From contig NC_063022.1 of the NCBI RefSeq assembly GCF_020509005.1, positions 2,604,001 to 2,668,000 of the forward strand: 64,000 bases of DNA. Reading direction: 5' to 3'. Below the pieces are notes generated by a model. It was not told where the DNA came from. It saw only the letters and a program-made list of their open reading frames with translations, and did no database searches. A program made the position numbers and the translations under genes. Source of the DNA: Fulvia fulva (taxonomy: Eukaryota; Ascomycota; Dothideomycetes; Mycosphaerellales; Mycosphaerellaceae). How positions within the stretch are numbered: position 1 is the stretch's first letter; every line of letters begins with the position of its first letter. This document shows, piece by piece, positions 11,787 through 22,451 of this stretch.

Positions 11787-13985
11787 ATGGCTCAGAAACC
11801 TACAGAGAAGGTGGAGTACAAGAATTTGAAGCGCAAACGACAAGATGTACCTTCCGCATCGAGAAAGTCCGCAGGCGCACCTGCCACGCATAATCCTTAT
11901 GCGGCGAAGAAGGCGCGACTACTTGAGAAGAGGAAGGAGCTACCCATCTGGAACAGGCAAGAGGACATCGTCAACTCCCTGAAGGAGAACCGGATCCTAG
12001 TCCTTTCTGGCGAAACAGGAAGTGGCAAGTCAACGCAATTTCCCCAATTCCTGCTTTCCGCGCCGTACCTTCCACGCAGCGGTCCCGGCAGTGCCATCGC
12101 AGTTACCCAACCCCGCCGCGTAGCTGCCATAACTCTCGCCAAACGCGTCGCGGACGAACATGGAAGTCGCGTTGGAGGCGAGGTGGGCTATTCAGTGAGA
12201 TTTGACGATTGTACGGGGAAGGAGACGCGGATCAAGTTTCTTACGGAAGGAATGCTATTACAGGAGATTCTGCGGGATGAGACGTTGGGACGGTATGGGG
12301 TTGTTGTGGTGGATGAGGTGCATGAGAGGAGTGTTGATGTGGATTTGATTTTGGGGTTTTTGAAGGGGTTGGTGAAGAGGAGGAAGGGGCTTAGGGTGGT
12401 GGTTATGAGTGCTACTGCTAATGTGCAGGAGTTGAAGGAGTATTTTGCTGAGGATGCGGCTTCGCTCGAGAATGGGGATGGTGGCGATGCGAAGGACGTG
12501 GCGACGCCGAGCTCAAAACGCAACGGCGATATGGAGATGGATCACAGCGAGGTCGAGAGTAATCGCTCGACGAAGAGGACCCCAGCTGAGCAGCCTACAT
12601 CACATCTTGGCGTTTCGGATTGCCACGTTGAAGGGAGACAGTATCCGGTCAAGCTGCATTATCTCGATACACCCACGGAGGATGTGGTTGACATGGCACT
12701 GCAACGGATCTTCCAGATACACTGCAAAGAGCCGATGCCAGGAGACGTGCTTGTCTTCCTGACAGGACAGGAAACGATCGTTGGACTTCAGAAGCTGGTC
12801 GAAGAGTTCGCCGAGGACCTCACGAATGACTTCCCTAAGCTACTCGCGAGGCCACTTTACGCGGCATTACCGCAGGACCAACAGCAGCTTGTCTTCGAGC
12901 CAGCGCCTCCGAACACACGAAAGGTCATCCTGTCAACAAACATCGCAGAGACTTCAGTAACAGTACCAGGGGTGAAATTTGTCATCGACACAGGTAAGGC
13001 AAAGATCAAGCAGTTTCGCAACAAGCTCGGGCTGGAGTCTTTGCTTATCAAGCCGATATCACGATCATCAGCGGACCAGCGAAAGGGTCGAGCAGGCAGA
13101 GAGTCTCCAGGACAGTGCTACCGATTATACACGCAGAAGGACTACGATAGCTTGGAAAAGGACGCAAAGCCTGAGATCCTGCGATGTGATCTCAGTGACG
13201 CAGTGCTAAAGATGAAAGCACGAGGTATTGACGACATTATCAGCTTTTCGTTCCTGTCGCCACCACCACGGGAAGCGTTGGAACGATCCCTGCTGCAGCT
13301 GCACCAGCTAGGCTTCTTGGACGACTCAGGTCGCATCAACGAAGACGGTCGCAAAGCATCACGACTGCCACTCACTCCCTCGCTCGGTCGTGTTCTGCTG
13401 GAAGCAGTAAAGCGCGACTGCCTGCTGGAAGTGATTGACATCGTCGCATGTCTCAGCACGCAGGAGAAGAGTATCTTCATAACGGCAGATACAGAAGAGG
13501 GCCGTGAGAAAGCAGCAGAAGCACGTTCACAATTAATCAGACGGCAAGGTGACCACCTCACTGTCTTGGCAGCCGTGCAAGGCTACGCTGCTGAAAATGC
13601 TGATCGGAAGAGATGGTGTCGCGACCACATGATATCGCACCGCGCTATGAGGAGCGTGATGGATGTGCGGAAACAGCTCATTGCGCAGTGTAAGCAGTTG
13701 GCGCCGAATGCGACGATGAGAAGCACGGTCGATGAAGTTACGCAAGAGAGTATTCTGAAGTGCTTTCTGCGAGGTTACAGCAAGAATGTGGCGCATCTGT
13801 GTCCGGATAAGAGCTACAAGACGTTTCCACCTGGTAGTCAGACTGTTGCGATACATCCTAGCAGTGTGCTGTTTGGGCGCAAAGTGGAGGCGATTATGTA
13901 TAATGAGTTTGTCTTCACTAATAAGGCTTATGCGAGGGGTGTGAGCGCGGTACAGCTGAGGTGGTTGGAAGAGCTTTACGAGTAG
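11787..13985 (+). CDS. DEAH-box RNA helicase, DHR2-like (18S rRNA processing)
   Basis: A single 732 aa exon, matching the length of yeast Dhr2 (735). Helicase motifs in order: I GETGSGKST (~75), Ia TQPRRVAA, II DEVH (~176, a Val variant of DEAH), III SAT (~208), V TNIAETSVT, VI QRKGRAGR (~430), then the winged-helix/HA2 region and an OB-fold that ends the protein. An Asp/Ser-rich insert (~222-275) separates RecA1 from RecA2 and probably differs between species. DHR2-type enzymes act in the nucleolus in small-subunit pre-rRNA processing. The short N-terminus without RS, S1 or dsRNA-binding domains argues against Prp2/16/22/43. The start ATG (CAACCATGG) has strong context. Confidence 0.88.
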   Translation: MAQKPTEKVEYKNLKRKRQDVPSASRKSAGAPATHNPYAAKKARLLEKRKELPIWNRQEDIVNSLKENRILVLSGETGSGKSTQFPQFLLSAPYLPRSGPGSAIAVTQPRRVAAITLAKRVADEHGSRVGGEVGYSVRFDDCTGKETRIKFLTEGMLLQEILRDETLGRYGVVVVDEVHERSVDVDLILGFLKGLVKRRKGLRVVVMSATANVQELKEYFAEDAASLENGDGGDAKDVATPSSKRNGDMEMDHSEVESNRSTKRTPAEQPTSHLGVSDCHVEGRQYPVKLHYLDTPTEDVVDMALQRIFQIHCKEPMPGDVLVFLTGQETIVGLQKLVEEFAEDLTNDFPKLLARPLYAALPQDQQQLVFEPAPPNTRKVILSTNIAETSVTVPGVKFVIDTGKAKIKQFRNKLGLESLLIKPISRSSADQRKGRAGRESPGQCYRLYTQKDYDSLEKDAKPEILRCDLSDAVLKMKARGIDDIISFSFLSPPPREALERSLLQLHQLGFLDDSGRINEDGRKASRLPLTPSLGRVLLEAVKRDCLLEVIDIVACLSTQEKSIFITADTEEGREKAAEARSQLIRRQGDHLTVLAAVQGYAAENADRKRWCRDHMISHRAMRSVMDVRKQLIAQCKQLAPNATMRSTVDEVTQESILKCFLRGYSKNVAHLCPDKSYKTFPPGSQTVAIHPSSVLFGRKVEAIMYNEFVFTNKAYARGVSAVQLRWLEELYE

Positions 13986-14041
13986 CGCGTCGTTGCTTCG
14001 AGCTATTTACATACTACTGAGGGACTGATCAGGCTCGCCGA

Positions 14042-14821
14042 CTATTCAGAAGCACTCTCCTTCAAGAGCTCCTCCAGAATCGCCTTCCTAACCTTCTCCT
14101 CGACCTTCTTCGCGCGCTCCATATTCGGCGTCTCGAGTTTCCATCCGGCTCTCCTGCTCCTGCCAAACAGCATAACCTGCTGTTCCTTCGGCAAGACCTC
14201 AACGATCTTCACGAGATTCTCCAAGCACTTCGCATCGGCAGTGGCACCGCGATTCTGTGCCCACGATCGCATGAGCCGCATCAACGCCCTGATGAGAATC
14301 TGTCCGTCAGTTCCCCAGGTCGCCGGGTGGTATCGAATCACAAGGCTCGTCAATCCTGTGGCATGCTCCAATGCAGTGAAATCCTGCGTGATCTCGATCC
14401 AATTCTGGACGTCCCTCAACTCGAGATGTCGAAGGGACTCCGTGTTTGAGCCAATCTGCGTGATGAAGCGCGGGATGTTGGCGCCGAGACTCTTGAAGGT
14501 GTTGCTGCCATAGAGGACTGATGATGCTTCCTCGTTGATGAGTCTGCATGCGAGGAGGATCTCTGGGTGGATCTTGGGGTTGGAAGGGTTAGGACGGCGA
14601 ATGATGCGAGTTGTGGTTCGGGTGGAGGGTTTGGTAGTCGTGGAGGCGAGGAGGCGCTTTGTTGGCCAGAGTTCAATGGGTTTGTTGCTTGTGAGGAGGT
14701 GTGAGTAGATGAGGAGGCGGAGCTCAGGTGGGAGGTCGAGCATGCCTGTGGGCTTGCGGTCTTGAGAGTTGTTGGTAGTTGGTTGCGACATTTCTGTGTT
14801 GGTGGCAGTGTTTGGTGACAT
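14042..14821 (-). CDS. F-box-like/2EXR-type fungal protein of unknown target
   Basis: 259 aa from the ATG at 14821, which has A at -3; an in-frame ATG at 14977 would add 52 residues but has weak context. The N-terminal signature LDLPPELRLLIYSHLL is followed by HPEILLACRLINEEASSVLYGSNTF. This is the arrangement found in very large families of filamentous ascomycete proteins with an F-box-like helix pair. Some of these dock to Skp1, but most have no known partner. The C-terminus is basic and helical. Its stop lies 57 bp from the helicase stop (convergent), and it is divergent from the next gene. Confidence 0.75.
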   Translation of the reverse strand: MSPNTATNTEMSQPTTNNSQDRKPTGMLDLPPELRLLIYSHLLTSNKPIELWPTKRLLASTTTKPSTRTTTRIIRRPNPSNPKIHPEILLACRLINEEASSVLYGSNTFKSLGANIPRFITQIGSNTESLRHLELRDVQNWIEITQDFTALEHATGLTSLVIRYHPATWGTDGQILIRALMRLMRSWAQNRGATADAKCLENLVKIVEVLPKEQQVMLFGRSRRAGWKLETPNMERAKKVEEKVRKAILEELLKESASE

Positions 14822-15187
14822 GGTTACTGTTGGCAGTGAAAACGGGGACACACTGAAGACAACCTTTTTGTGTGGGAAATGTCGAGGACAAAGCGCGCTA
14901 AGGATGTGCAACAATGCGCTTTGTGATTGAAGTGAAGTAATGGCATTCATCAGCGGGCGGCATTGAGGGCACAACATCCACCAGGCGGCTCACCAAGTCT
15001 TACAAGGCCTTAGAGCAAATAAGTGAATGTCGATGACACCTTAATAATGACACTCCGCAATATAATACATGGTCTTCGTGTTCACACTACTCCGTGTTGC
15101 CCCCATCATCACCTTCTCGCGTCTACACAAGCCTTCTCTCATCTGCTACACAACCTGATCGAAACCGCACAGACCCAGCAAGACACG
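14822..15187. other. Divergent intergenic region
   Basis: 366 bp between two divergent starts, presumably holding both promoters. The plus half is pyrimidine-rich (about 15110-15150), like a 5' leader. The longer frames through here use weaker starts. Confidence 0.4.
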
Positions 15188-15859
15188 ATGCCAGGCCAAG
15201 CTGAAGCTCATGTCGGTGCCCAGACCCAACCCGAAACTCAAACCCACGACGACAACACTCTCGAAGGTCTCGACTCGCTAATCCAGTTCTGTCGAGTCAG
15301 GCTGGATTCATTGCGCGCCGATGCCAAACAAAAGCGCTCGGACGTCGTACAAGCCTTCCACGATCATCATGCTGGTCTCATATCAACCTACGATGCCGGT
15401 TTCATCGTAGGCAAGTACCAAGGGTTCCTAGAAGTGATGCGAGACATCACCAAGCCGAGATACCTCGCACAACTCAAGCTAGCCGCAGCCAGCAGCGTCA
15501 TCGTCTTGCAACTTATGCACAAGATCAAGGTCAAGAAGATGGCGGACGACAGTGTGAAAGTGGGCACGCTGCTCTCAATCTTGACGAATCGTACTTCTGA
15601 CAGCGCGCCTGAGCTCTGGGCGCAGCAGAGGGAGGCCACCAAAGATCTTCGTGACTTCTTGGAAAGTGTGGAAATGGAACAGATCGAACAGTGGCGTCAA
15701 GGACGTGGCAAGATCACCCTGGAGCAGATCGCGATCCGTGGGCAGGCTGCAATGACGTTCGTGGAAGTATGTGCTGCGCGCGAGGAAGCAGTCGATCGCC
15801 TGAAGAAGATACGGGAAGAGTACGGAGAGGCGTTCCTGGCGAACTTCGACGAGGAGTAA
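15188..15859 (+). CDS. Conserved-type hypothetical protein, helical
   Basis: 223 aa from the ATG at 15188 (A at -3). The frame is open upstream to 15023, but that stretch reads like leader. After a Gln/Thr-rich N-terminus the protein is largely alpha-helical with heptad-like stretches (SLIQFCRVRLDSLRAD, QAMTFVEVCAAREEAVDRLKKI). There is no signal peptide, membrane helix or catalytic motif. Hydrophobic AASSVIVLQLM sits in the middle. I do not recognise the family; even codon use and an intact long frame argue that it is a real gene. Confidence 0.65.
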   Translation: MPGQAEAHVGAQTQPETQTHDDNTLEGLDSLIQFCRVRLDSLRADAKQKRSDVVQAFHDHHAGLISTYDAGFIVGKYQGFLEVMRDITKPRYLAQLKLAAASSVIVLQLMHKIKVKKMADDSVKVGTLLSILTNRTSDSAPELWAQQREATKDLRDFLESVEMEQIEQWRQGRGKITLEQIAIRGQAAMTFVEVCAAREEAVDRLKKIREEYGEAFLANFDEE

Positions 15860-16905
15860 GTCGTCATGCAAGGGCATTCCGATGCTGGCGCCATCTTGCC
15901 CCTTTACCCGGTCGTAGCCTTGCTCTACTCATAAGCATCTCCTCGAGTTCTTTCGTCCATTTCGCCGTGTCTTTGCACTTGATCGGAAGGGGTCTCGAGA
16001 ATTGGTGGTCATAAGTGCAAGAGACTTTTTTGAGCCCAACACCCTGGAGAACATTTTTAGATTCTTGCGTACGGTTCCTTCCGATAGTCTGCAGATAAAA
16101 TATTACCATCCTCGCAGCCTCGCTGATCCTCAGACAGCACGTGGAAACTTCACAATGTATGCCACGCAAAGAGCTCGCTCGCTCTAAGACTGGTAGACCG
16201 CTCAACAAGAAGTCCGGTCTCCACTCCTTCGAACGTTGGGCGTAAGTCAGATGTATGCCCCTAGTTGGCATCCCGATATAGGAATCCAGTCTAAGGTATC
16301 GAATGTGTCTGATAGAGTCACCGATTGTATGTAACCACTCGTAGAACTGGTCAAATCGGCCTGAAAAAGTGTTGCTAGAGTAGAAAATCGAGCTTGCTTC
16401 GTGGTATATCTCTCGAAATGGGCTCCCTGTCCAATTAGCTCGCTGGCGCAGTCTCCGTCCCTATCAAGTCAGCTTCCAATACACCGCATACAATTCCCAT
16501 GAAACCTCAAGAAGAGTGAAGAGCATCATAATCCCATACAATCGCCACCCTGTCAGAGAACACAACGACAGGCCCACACACACTACTACCTACATGCAGA
16601 GTCAGTCATAAGCAAAACAGTAACACGTAGAAAAAGGCTCCCATCTAACGCCGTGTTATAACCCTCGCCAAACCACACACGACCCCAGACAGACAGAAGC
16701 TTGTGTGCACACCTTTCCAAAAGCTGATCATTATTTCTTGCGCTGCCTGCTTCTGCTTTGCCCCTGAGAAACAAAGCGCGCAAGACGCAAACGCAACGCC
16801 ACGCCGCCCTTTCATCTGTACAGTCGTCATCAATAACGAACGCGCGCCGTCCTTCATGTCCCTGCCTCCATCTCGCCTTTGCCACGCAAAACTCCAGTTA
16901 CCAGA
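15860..16905. other. Convergent 3' intergenic region
   Basis: About 1 kb between two convergent stops. Only short unrelated frames are present. Expected content is the 3' UTRs of the hypothetical gene and of CCR4. Confidence 0.5.
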
Positions 16906-19239
16906 TCAGTTCCTAGACTCCCTCCTAGAGTTCCCAAAGTCCGTTTCCGTCACCTTGCGTTCCTTGCGCTCCTTCACCTGGAATTCGATCATCAAGGGCA
17001 GGTGATCGGATGGGAAGTAATGGTTCGGGAAGCCAGGCACTCGTCGCATATACTCCGTGTCGACTCTATCCAGTAGGCCAAGGACTTGCATTGTATTCGT
17101 CGAGTAAAAGACCCAATCGATGACTTGTCGGAAGTCGGGTGTGTAGTTCGTAAAGGGAAGCTCGCCAATGTTACCGTATGCGCTCTTCAAGCTGAAGGGG
17201 TGGGACATGCCGTGTCGCGTGAAGTCGCCGTATTTGTTCGTGCCGAGTTCGGAGTGGGCGTTTGAGAGCGAGCCTTGTGCTATGAGCTCGTATACACCCG
17301 AATCCTTAGTGGAGTTGAAATCGCCGCAAACCAGTAGTGGCAGTTGCGTTGGCTCGTCGTACTTCATCGAAGGCAAGTACTCGGGCTTCTCTCCGTCGGC
17401 TCCGTCGAGGTTGTCCGCGTCGTTGTACTTGTAAAGCTCCTTGTCCTTGCACGGTGGCCACTTGGCGTATTCGCTGCTCATCTTGTTGATGTAGTCCATC
17501 ATGATTGCGATTTGCACAATCTTGATGTCACTGTGCTCCGGCTGCCAAGTCAAATGCGTGTTGGCAACAATCATCCTGGATCCGGTTGCGCGGTTCTCCA
17601 AGAATGCAACAATGGCAACGTGATCGCGAGGCATGACACGGTTGTACACGTCGTGCTCACCCTTCATGTCTGGCCGGCTGATCGCCTCTCTGCTGAAGTT
17701 GATCACTTGCTTGTCCAGGAGTATGTACTTGCTGTTCTTGAAGAAAATGGCAGATCCATCGACGGACTTGGCTTCCTTCTCCGCCATTGTCTGCGCTCGG
17801 GACTTTGGTGTGAAGACGGCCTTGTAATCGTGCGCAGCCAGCTCCGGTCGGAAGAAATCGTTATAGTTCTCGCCGTCCATTTCCTGGATGCACATGACGT
17901 CTGGATTCCTACCTGTCATCTCGTCCAGAATCATGTACTTTCTCCGAGACCAAGCCAGTGCCTCCTTGGGAGTGTATCCGAACTGAGATTCCGTCGCACT
18001 ACGATCGCACAAAATGTTCCAGCTCAGAAGTCTGAAGGTATCAGCACCTTCTGGCGTATCCTCGACAAGCGGTCTCCACGGTCGGTCCATTGGCGGCTCA
18101 GGCTCTGTTGTCTTGTTAGTCCGTATCACTTCCACCAGATTTGCGCATGACTTACTTGGCGCACTCTCACGCAGAAAGCGGATCAATTCCTTTGTTCCGT
18201 TCTGCATGAGCTTTTCCTTGAGGTCGGGTCGCAATGGGTTGCCCTCGATACCGAGCATTTCAAGCTGGTAGAGCGAGCCGAGCTCATGAGGTAGATCGTC
18301 GAGGTTGTTGTCGTACAAGTTCAGCTTCTTCAAGTTCGTGAGCATGCCGATTTCGGGTGGCAGCCAATGCAGGTCATTGTTGGAAAGGTCCAACATGGTC
18401 AGAAACCGCATTTGCCCAATCTGCGGAGGTATGCTTCGGATCTTGTTCCAGTTCAAGTAGACCTTCTTGAGCTTCGGGTAGTGTCTGAATAATGCAGGTG
18501 CCATTGCTTTGAGTCCTTGCCCGCAGAGGTCCATGCAGTCCCACGAGCCCATGTCATCAGACTCATCAGCAATTCGCCGTCTCTCGCCGTGCTCTTCTGA
18601 TTGACTGTGCTCATTGTTGCCCGCAGACGCTATCCCGGGAAAGCGGTTCATACTGCCAGCTGTCCTCGCGTACCAGTGCACCTTCTGCTCTGCCATTCTG
18701 AGCTTGTTGTACTCCCTCAGCTGGTCTGCCCAGTGTTCGTTCGTCGGCTCGATCGAGGATGAGTGGTCGGGAGTGCCGTTCTGGAGGTGAGCGGGTGTGA
18801 ATTGAGGTGTGGTGTGGGATAATGTGCTGTTGGACACGGTGTGCTGGTGGTTACCAAATGTGTTGTGTAGCGCAGCGTGGTCATTATGCTGGTTGTTGAG
18901 GTGGTGGCTCTGGTGTGCATGTGATACATTCTTAGCAAACGCCTGCCCCAAGTTCACCTGCGGCTGGAAGTTCTGGTGAGCGGCGCCGCCATTGAGCAGG
19001 CTGTGGTTCTGCCTGTGATTGTGGTTGTTGTACATGCTGTACGGGTTGTGTGCCGGCGAGTTGGTGCCCGGTGATCGGTTCGGCGAGGGCGTGTCGGCGT
19101 TGGGGTTGAAGAGTGCTCTGTTATTGTTGATGGGCGAGCCGTTCCGATGGTGCAGCTGGGAGCGCGGATGTGAGGTGTGGTTGTTCTGGTAGTAATACTG
19201 CTGGCTTCCGGTATTGAACCGGTTGAAACCATCGGCCAT
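16906..19239 (-). CDS. ccr4: CCR4 deadenylase (LRR plus endonuclease/exonuclease/phosphatase domain)
   Basis: Exons complement(16906..18104, 18156..19239) give 760 aa. The N-terminal ~230 residues are Asn/Gln/His-rich. Leucine-rich repeats (about 253-336, LKKVYLNWNKIRSIPP, LTMLDLSNNDLHWLPP) bind the Pop2/Caf1 subunit. The C-terminal Mg-dependent nuclease (about 385-750) has the family landmarks LLSWNILCD, CIQEMDG (catalytic Glu), CGDFNSTKDSG and SDHLPL (catalytic His). It shortens poly(A) tails as the CCR4-NOT catalytic subunit. The 51 nt intron (GTAAGT, branch ACTAAC, CAG) is a multiple of three without a stop, so the unspliced frame stays open and adds 17 residues (777 aa). Removing it joins LRESAP to KPEPPMDRPW as expected between LRR and nuclease. 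Confidence 0.95.
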   Translation of the reverse strand: MADGFNRFNTGSQQYYYQNNHTSHPRSQLHHRNGSPINNNRALFNPNADTPSPNRSPGTNSPAHNPYSMYNNHNHRQNHSLLNGGAAHQNFQPQVNLGQAFAKNVSHAHQSHHLNNQHNDHAALHNTFGNHQHTVSNSTLSHTTPQFTPAHLQNGTPDHSSSIEPTNEHWADQLREYNKLRMAEQKVHWYARTAGSMNRFPGIASAGNNEHSQSEEHGERRRIADESDDMGSWDCMDLCGQGLKAMAPALFRHYPKLKKVYLNWNKIRSIPPQIGQMRFLTMLDLSNNDLHWLPPEIGMLTNLKKLNLYDNNLDDLPHELGSLYQLEMLGIEGNPLRPDLKEKLMQNGTKELIRFLRESAPSKSCANLVEVIRTNKTTEPEPPMDRPWRPLVEDTPEGADTFRLLSWNILCDRSATESQFGYTPKEALAWSRRKYMILDEMTGRNPDVMCIQEMDGENYNDFFRPELAAHDYKAVFTPKSRAQTMAEKEAKSVDGSAIFFKNSKYILLDKQVINFSREAISRPDMKGEHDVYNRVMPRDHVAIVAFLENRATGSRMIVANTHLTWQPEHSDIKIVQIAIMMDYINKMSSEYAKWPPCKDKELYKYNDADNLDGADGEKPEYLPSMKYDEPTQLPLLVCGDFNSTKDSGVYELIAQGSLSNAHSELGTNKYGDFTRHGMSHPFSLKSAYGNIGELPFTNYTPDFRQVIDWVFYSTNTMQVLGLLDRVDTEYMRRVPGFPNHYFPSDHLPLMIEFQVKERKERKVTETDFGNSRRESRN

Positions 19240-20844
19240 CACCAGATGGACACGAGATGGTGGCGGCGCCTTTCGCTCTGCCTCGAGCTGTTGCCGATAC
19301 TGCTCCTGCTGCTGCTGCGGGAAGAATGCGCGCGCGGGAGTCTAGGGAGGAGGAGGTTCTGGCCGTCGCACTCTTCGTCTCCTGTACATGGGCGCCCTCC
19401 CCGCTCGTCATGAACGAAAGATGATGACCTCTGCAGCGTCTGCCCTACCAAGCGCTGCTATCTGCCGCAGTGCCGATGCCAATGACCGTGGTATGGGAGA
19501 TGTTTCGTGGGTATCGGGCAGAGATGGCGATGACGGAATAGAGGTCGGAGTTGGCGATAGCGCACGCCCTGGACGGGTATCGATGTGGTGGTGGTAGCGA
19601 GTACCTGCAGATGGATAGCAACGACGGATGTATGTGTGTGATGCACTGCAATGGGCGAGGCGAGGGGCGTTGGTGTGGATGGCGCGAAGTCCTTGCCCAT
19701 CGCCCACTGCAGCTGCGATGTGTTGCTGGCTCCCGGTCGAAAACACTAGCGCCCGATATGGACGTCACGTGGTCTTGAGATCTGAAGCTACCCAGAACTC
19801 TGCTGATTCTGTTTCTCGACTCTCAAGCTTCAAGATGTCGCCCAAACAGCCTCCTGCCTCCCAAGACATATCCAAACCTTGGCGTCTTGATACAGATACA
19901 TGTACCTCAACATATCGTCTCCGCCATGTCATTGCCGCTCGCTCTTGCTCACCGACGAGAGCGCCTGATCTCCTGAGCGGCAAACGCCTGCATCTTGAAT
20001 CGCCGTCTACCGTAACAAGGCGGCCAAGTCATGCACCCCGAGTCAAGCACTCTACATACCCACACCTCACCTCACCACTACATCTATCTCACATGCACCG
20101 GCGCCCATCAGTCATCAGTAGTCATCACCACGCACCACGGCAGCAGCACAACATCCTCGCCTCACAGGCTACAGCGCGGACCATCAGACACCGGCATCGG
20201 CCATCACGGCCACCATGATTGGAGGAGAATCCATCTGGCGCCGCAACACGTCCAACGGCACGCTTTCTGCCGGCAACAAAGACATTCATCACACAGAGTT
20301 GCCTTTGCACCTAAGTCCATACCATAGGAACGGTAAGCTTCAATTGGCGCCTCCCAAGCGCCTTCCAAACACCTTCGAAACTTCACACTCTACCTTAGCC
20401 CAAGCCCCTTCGAACCTCCAGCCCAAGCGCTTCCATCGGGCGTTGTTGGAATGGACGTGTTGGAACTGTGCTGTGCCTCTTACACCCCAAGATCTGCCCA
20501 AGCACACTTTCACGTCGTTGCGTGCTCCTCTCGGAGCTCGCCACTGGCCCACATCCACATCCGCCCAAAGTACCGACAGGTACAACGCCATTCGTACACT
20601 ACGACTCGCCTCGCAGAGAAATAGAGTTATTCGAGTGCCGTGGAGAGTGGTGAGCACTCTAGCATAACTCCACTCTCACCTCGCCCATGCATCAATCCCA
20701 AACGACCGAGAGGACTGCACAAGATTGGGCCAAGCTCGCGCCGACCCACGTGGGACAGCCCTCGCACGCTTCGAACCCAAGAACGGGCCAAGCAGCACAA
20801 GCGTGTGAACATCGGCCCCGACGCGACACCACTTGAAAAGTGAA
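19240..20844. other. Divergent intergenic region CCR4 / methyltransferase
   Basis: 1.6 kb without a supported gene. A frame at 20215 begins with a good start context (CCACCATGA) and runs 40 codons to a possible donor GTAAGC at 20335; I could not join it to a convincing exon. The region holds CT-rich leader-like DNA and the repeated words CCAAGCG/CCAAGCC. Confidence 0.4.
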
Positions 20845-22416
20845 ATGGACGGTCTCATATATTCCCATGCTCCGAGGTCTACCGGGCAGACTGCCTACAT
20901 TGAAGCACGAGTTGCTCAATTCAAACTCCAACACCTTCAACAATCTTCTTTAATACCGGATACTCCGAGTTATATCACCAAGTCTCAGATCCACAACTCT
21001 AGATCTGGCCCAACTACGGTCCCACCACGGGACTCCAGAATTCCATACAACAGATCCACACCCATCTCTCTTAGCGAACGCGCAAAGCGACCGCAGGGGC
21101 ACCTGGTTGACAGCGCTCGCCTCTCAACCATGGAGACCTTGGTCGCACGACAACTTGCCGATTCCAGAATCATGACTTCCACCCTCAAGATGCAGAGCGT
21201 CAGCAGCACTTCCATCAACATCCCACAACAAATACCCATCCACCGCACGATATCTGCGCGCAGCACATCAGAACAATCGGAGAAAGAATTACTAAGCAAC
21301 CCCTTCGAACTACGAGATGGGAGGAGGTATCTCAGAAGTGTTCCGTACCCTTTACCATGCGATCTCGCGGAGTTGCAACGGCAGAGTCTACGGACGCTGT
21401 TGATGGTGACGCTGTTTGGAGGGCCGTTGTGTTCGCCGCGGTGGCGAAACAACGAGGTCCCGAAGAAAGTTCTTGAAATCGGGTGTGGGAGTGGATACTG
21501 GAGTGCCATTTGCCACGATCGTTTTGCCGAGAGAGGAGCGACGGATGTGGAGTTTGTTGGGCTGGATGTTGCTCCTTTGGCGCCAGACCATCGCAAGCAA
21601 GGTGTGAATTGGAAGTTTGTGCAGCATGATATTCGGAGGCTACCGTATCCGTTCGAGGACGAACAGTTTGATTTGGTTATGGTGAAGGATATGTCTTTGT
21701 CGATGCCATTGAATCCGCGAAGTGAAAGGATCTTGGTTGATGCGATACGCATGATGAAGAAGGGTGGGACTATCGAGGTGTGGGATTCTGATCATGTGTT
21801 GAGGTCGATGTTGCCGGATGTGGCGCCGCCACCATCGAGGACTGGGGAGGAGCAGGAGGTTGCGGAGGATACTGGGTCGTTTGCACTCCCGCCTGGTCAT
21901 CCTTTCACGCCGGCACAGAATAAGTATGTCCAGAAGGCGAACCAGTGGATTACTGAAGCGCTGGACCGGAGAAAACTGCATCCGACGCCTTGTGTTCGGC
22001 TTGCCGAGATGCTATCGCAGGAATCTGGACTCGAGGATGTCAAGCAGCGTCGTGTGGCCATTCCGTTATCGGAACTTCGTTGGGAGAAGAAGGCTGCGCA
22101 GGAGAAGCGCATCAGCAACGGCCATGATTCTCTCATGTCGACGGGATCGAGAGAGAAAGGTGTTCGCGGTCCTCTCACGCCGGACCAAGCTGCGCTGAGG
22201 CACACAGCACTCATGACGGTACTCCAGATGATCGAGAGTATGGAGCCCATGTTGAAAGAGGTCAGTGGGAAGACGTCGGAGGAATGGGCCACGTGGTGGT
22301 CGGGCATGATGACTGAACTGCTGGATCCCTCGAAGGCGGCGTTGGCGGGAGAGTGCCTGGAGATTGGAGCTTGGTGGGCCACAAAGGGTGCCGTGGAGGA
22401 TGAGGATGATGATTGA
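20845..22416 (+). CDS. SAM-dependent methyltransferase of a fungal-type family
   Basis: 523 aa from the first ATG in frame (20845); a later ATG (21130) is an alternative start. The N-terminal ~190 residues are Ser/Thr-rich and unstructured. The Rossmann methyltransferase fold starts with motif I VLEIGCGSGYWSA (about 210), then acidic motif II VGLDVAP, motif III HDIRRLPYPF, the post-III segment FDLVMVKDMSL and MMKKGGTIEVWD. The C-terminal extension (about 340-523) is helical. This layout is common in filamentous ascomycetes, and the substrate is unknown. The 5' half is C-rich and the 3' half G-rich on the coding strand. Convergent with the next gene, 35 bp between stops. Confidence 0.8.
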   Translation: MDGLIYSHAPRSTGQTAYIEARVAQFKLQHLQQSSLIPDTPSYITKSQIHNSRSGPTTVPPRDSRIPYNRSTPISLSERAKRPQGHLVDSARLSTMETLVARQLADSRIMTSTLKMQSVSSTSINIPQQIPIHRTISARSTSEQSEKELLSNPFELRDGRRYLRSVPYPLPCDLAELQRQSLRTLLMVTLFGGPLCSPRWRNNEVPKKVLEIGCGSGYWSAICHDRFAERGATDVEFVGLDVAPLAPDHRKQGVNWKFVQHDIRRLPYPFEDEQFDLVMVKDMSLSMPLNPRSERILVDAIRMMKKGGTIEVWDSDHVLRSMLPDVAPPPSRTGEEQEVAEDTGSFALPPGHPFTPAQNKYVQKANQWITEALDRRKLHPTPCVRLAEMLSQESGLEDVKQRRVAIPLSELRWEKKAAQEKRISNGHDSLMSTGSREKGVRGPLTPDQAALRHTALMTVLQMIESMEPMLKEVSGKTSEEWATWWSGMMTELLDPSKAALAGECLEIGAWWATKGAVEDEDDD

Positions 22417-22451
22417 TCGTTTCCATCCAGTCTGTATGGTGTTATGGTGTT

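Noticed and set aside
20215..20667. Possible upstream exon of the methyltransferase
   Set aside because: Good start context, but the needed intron would be ~500 nt and no joined product fits the family.
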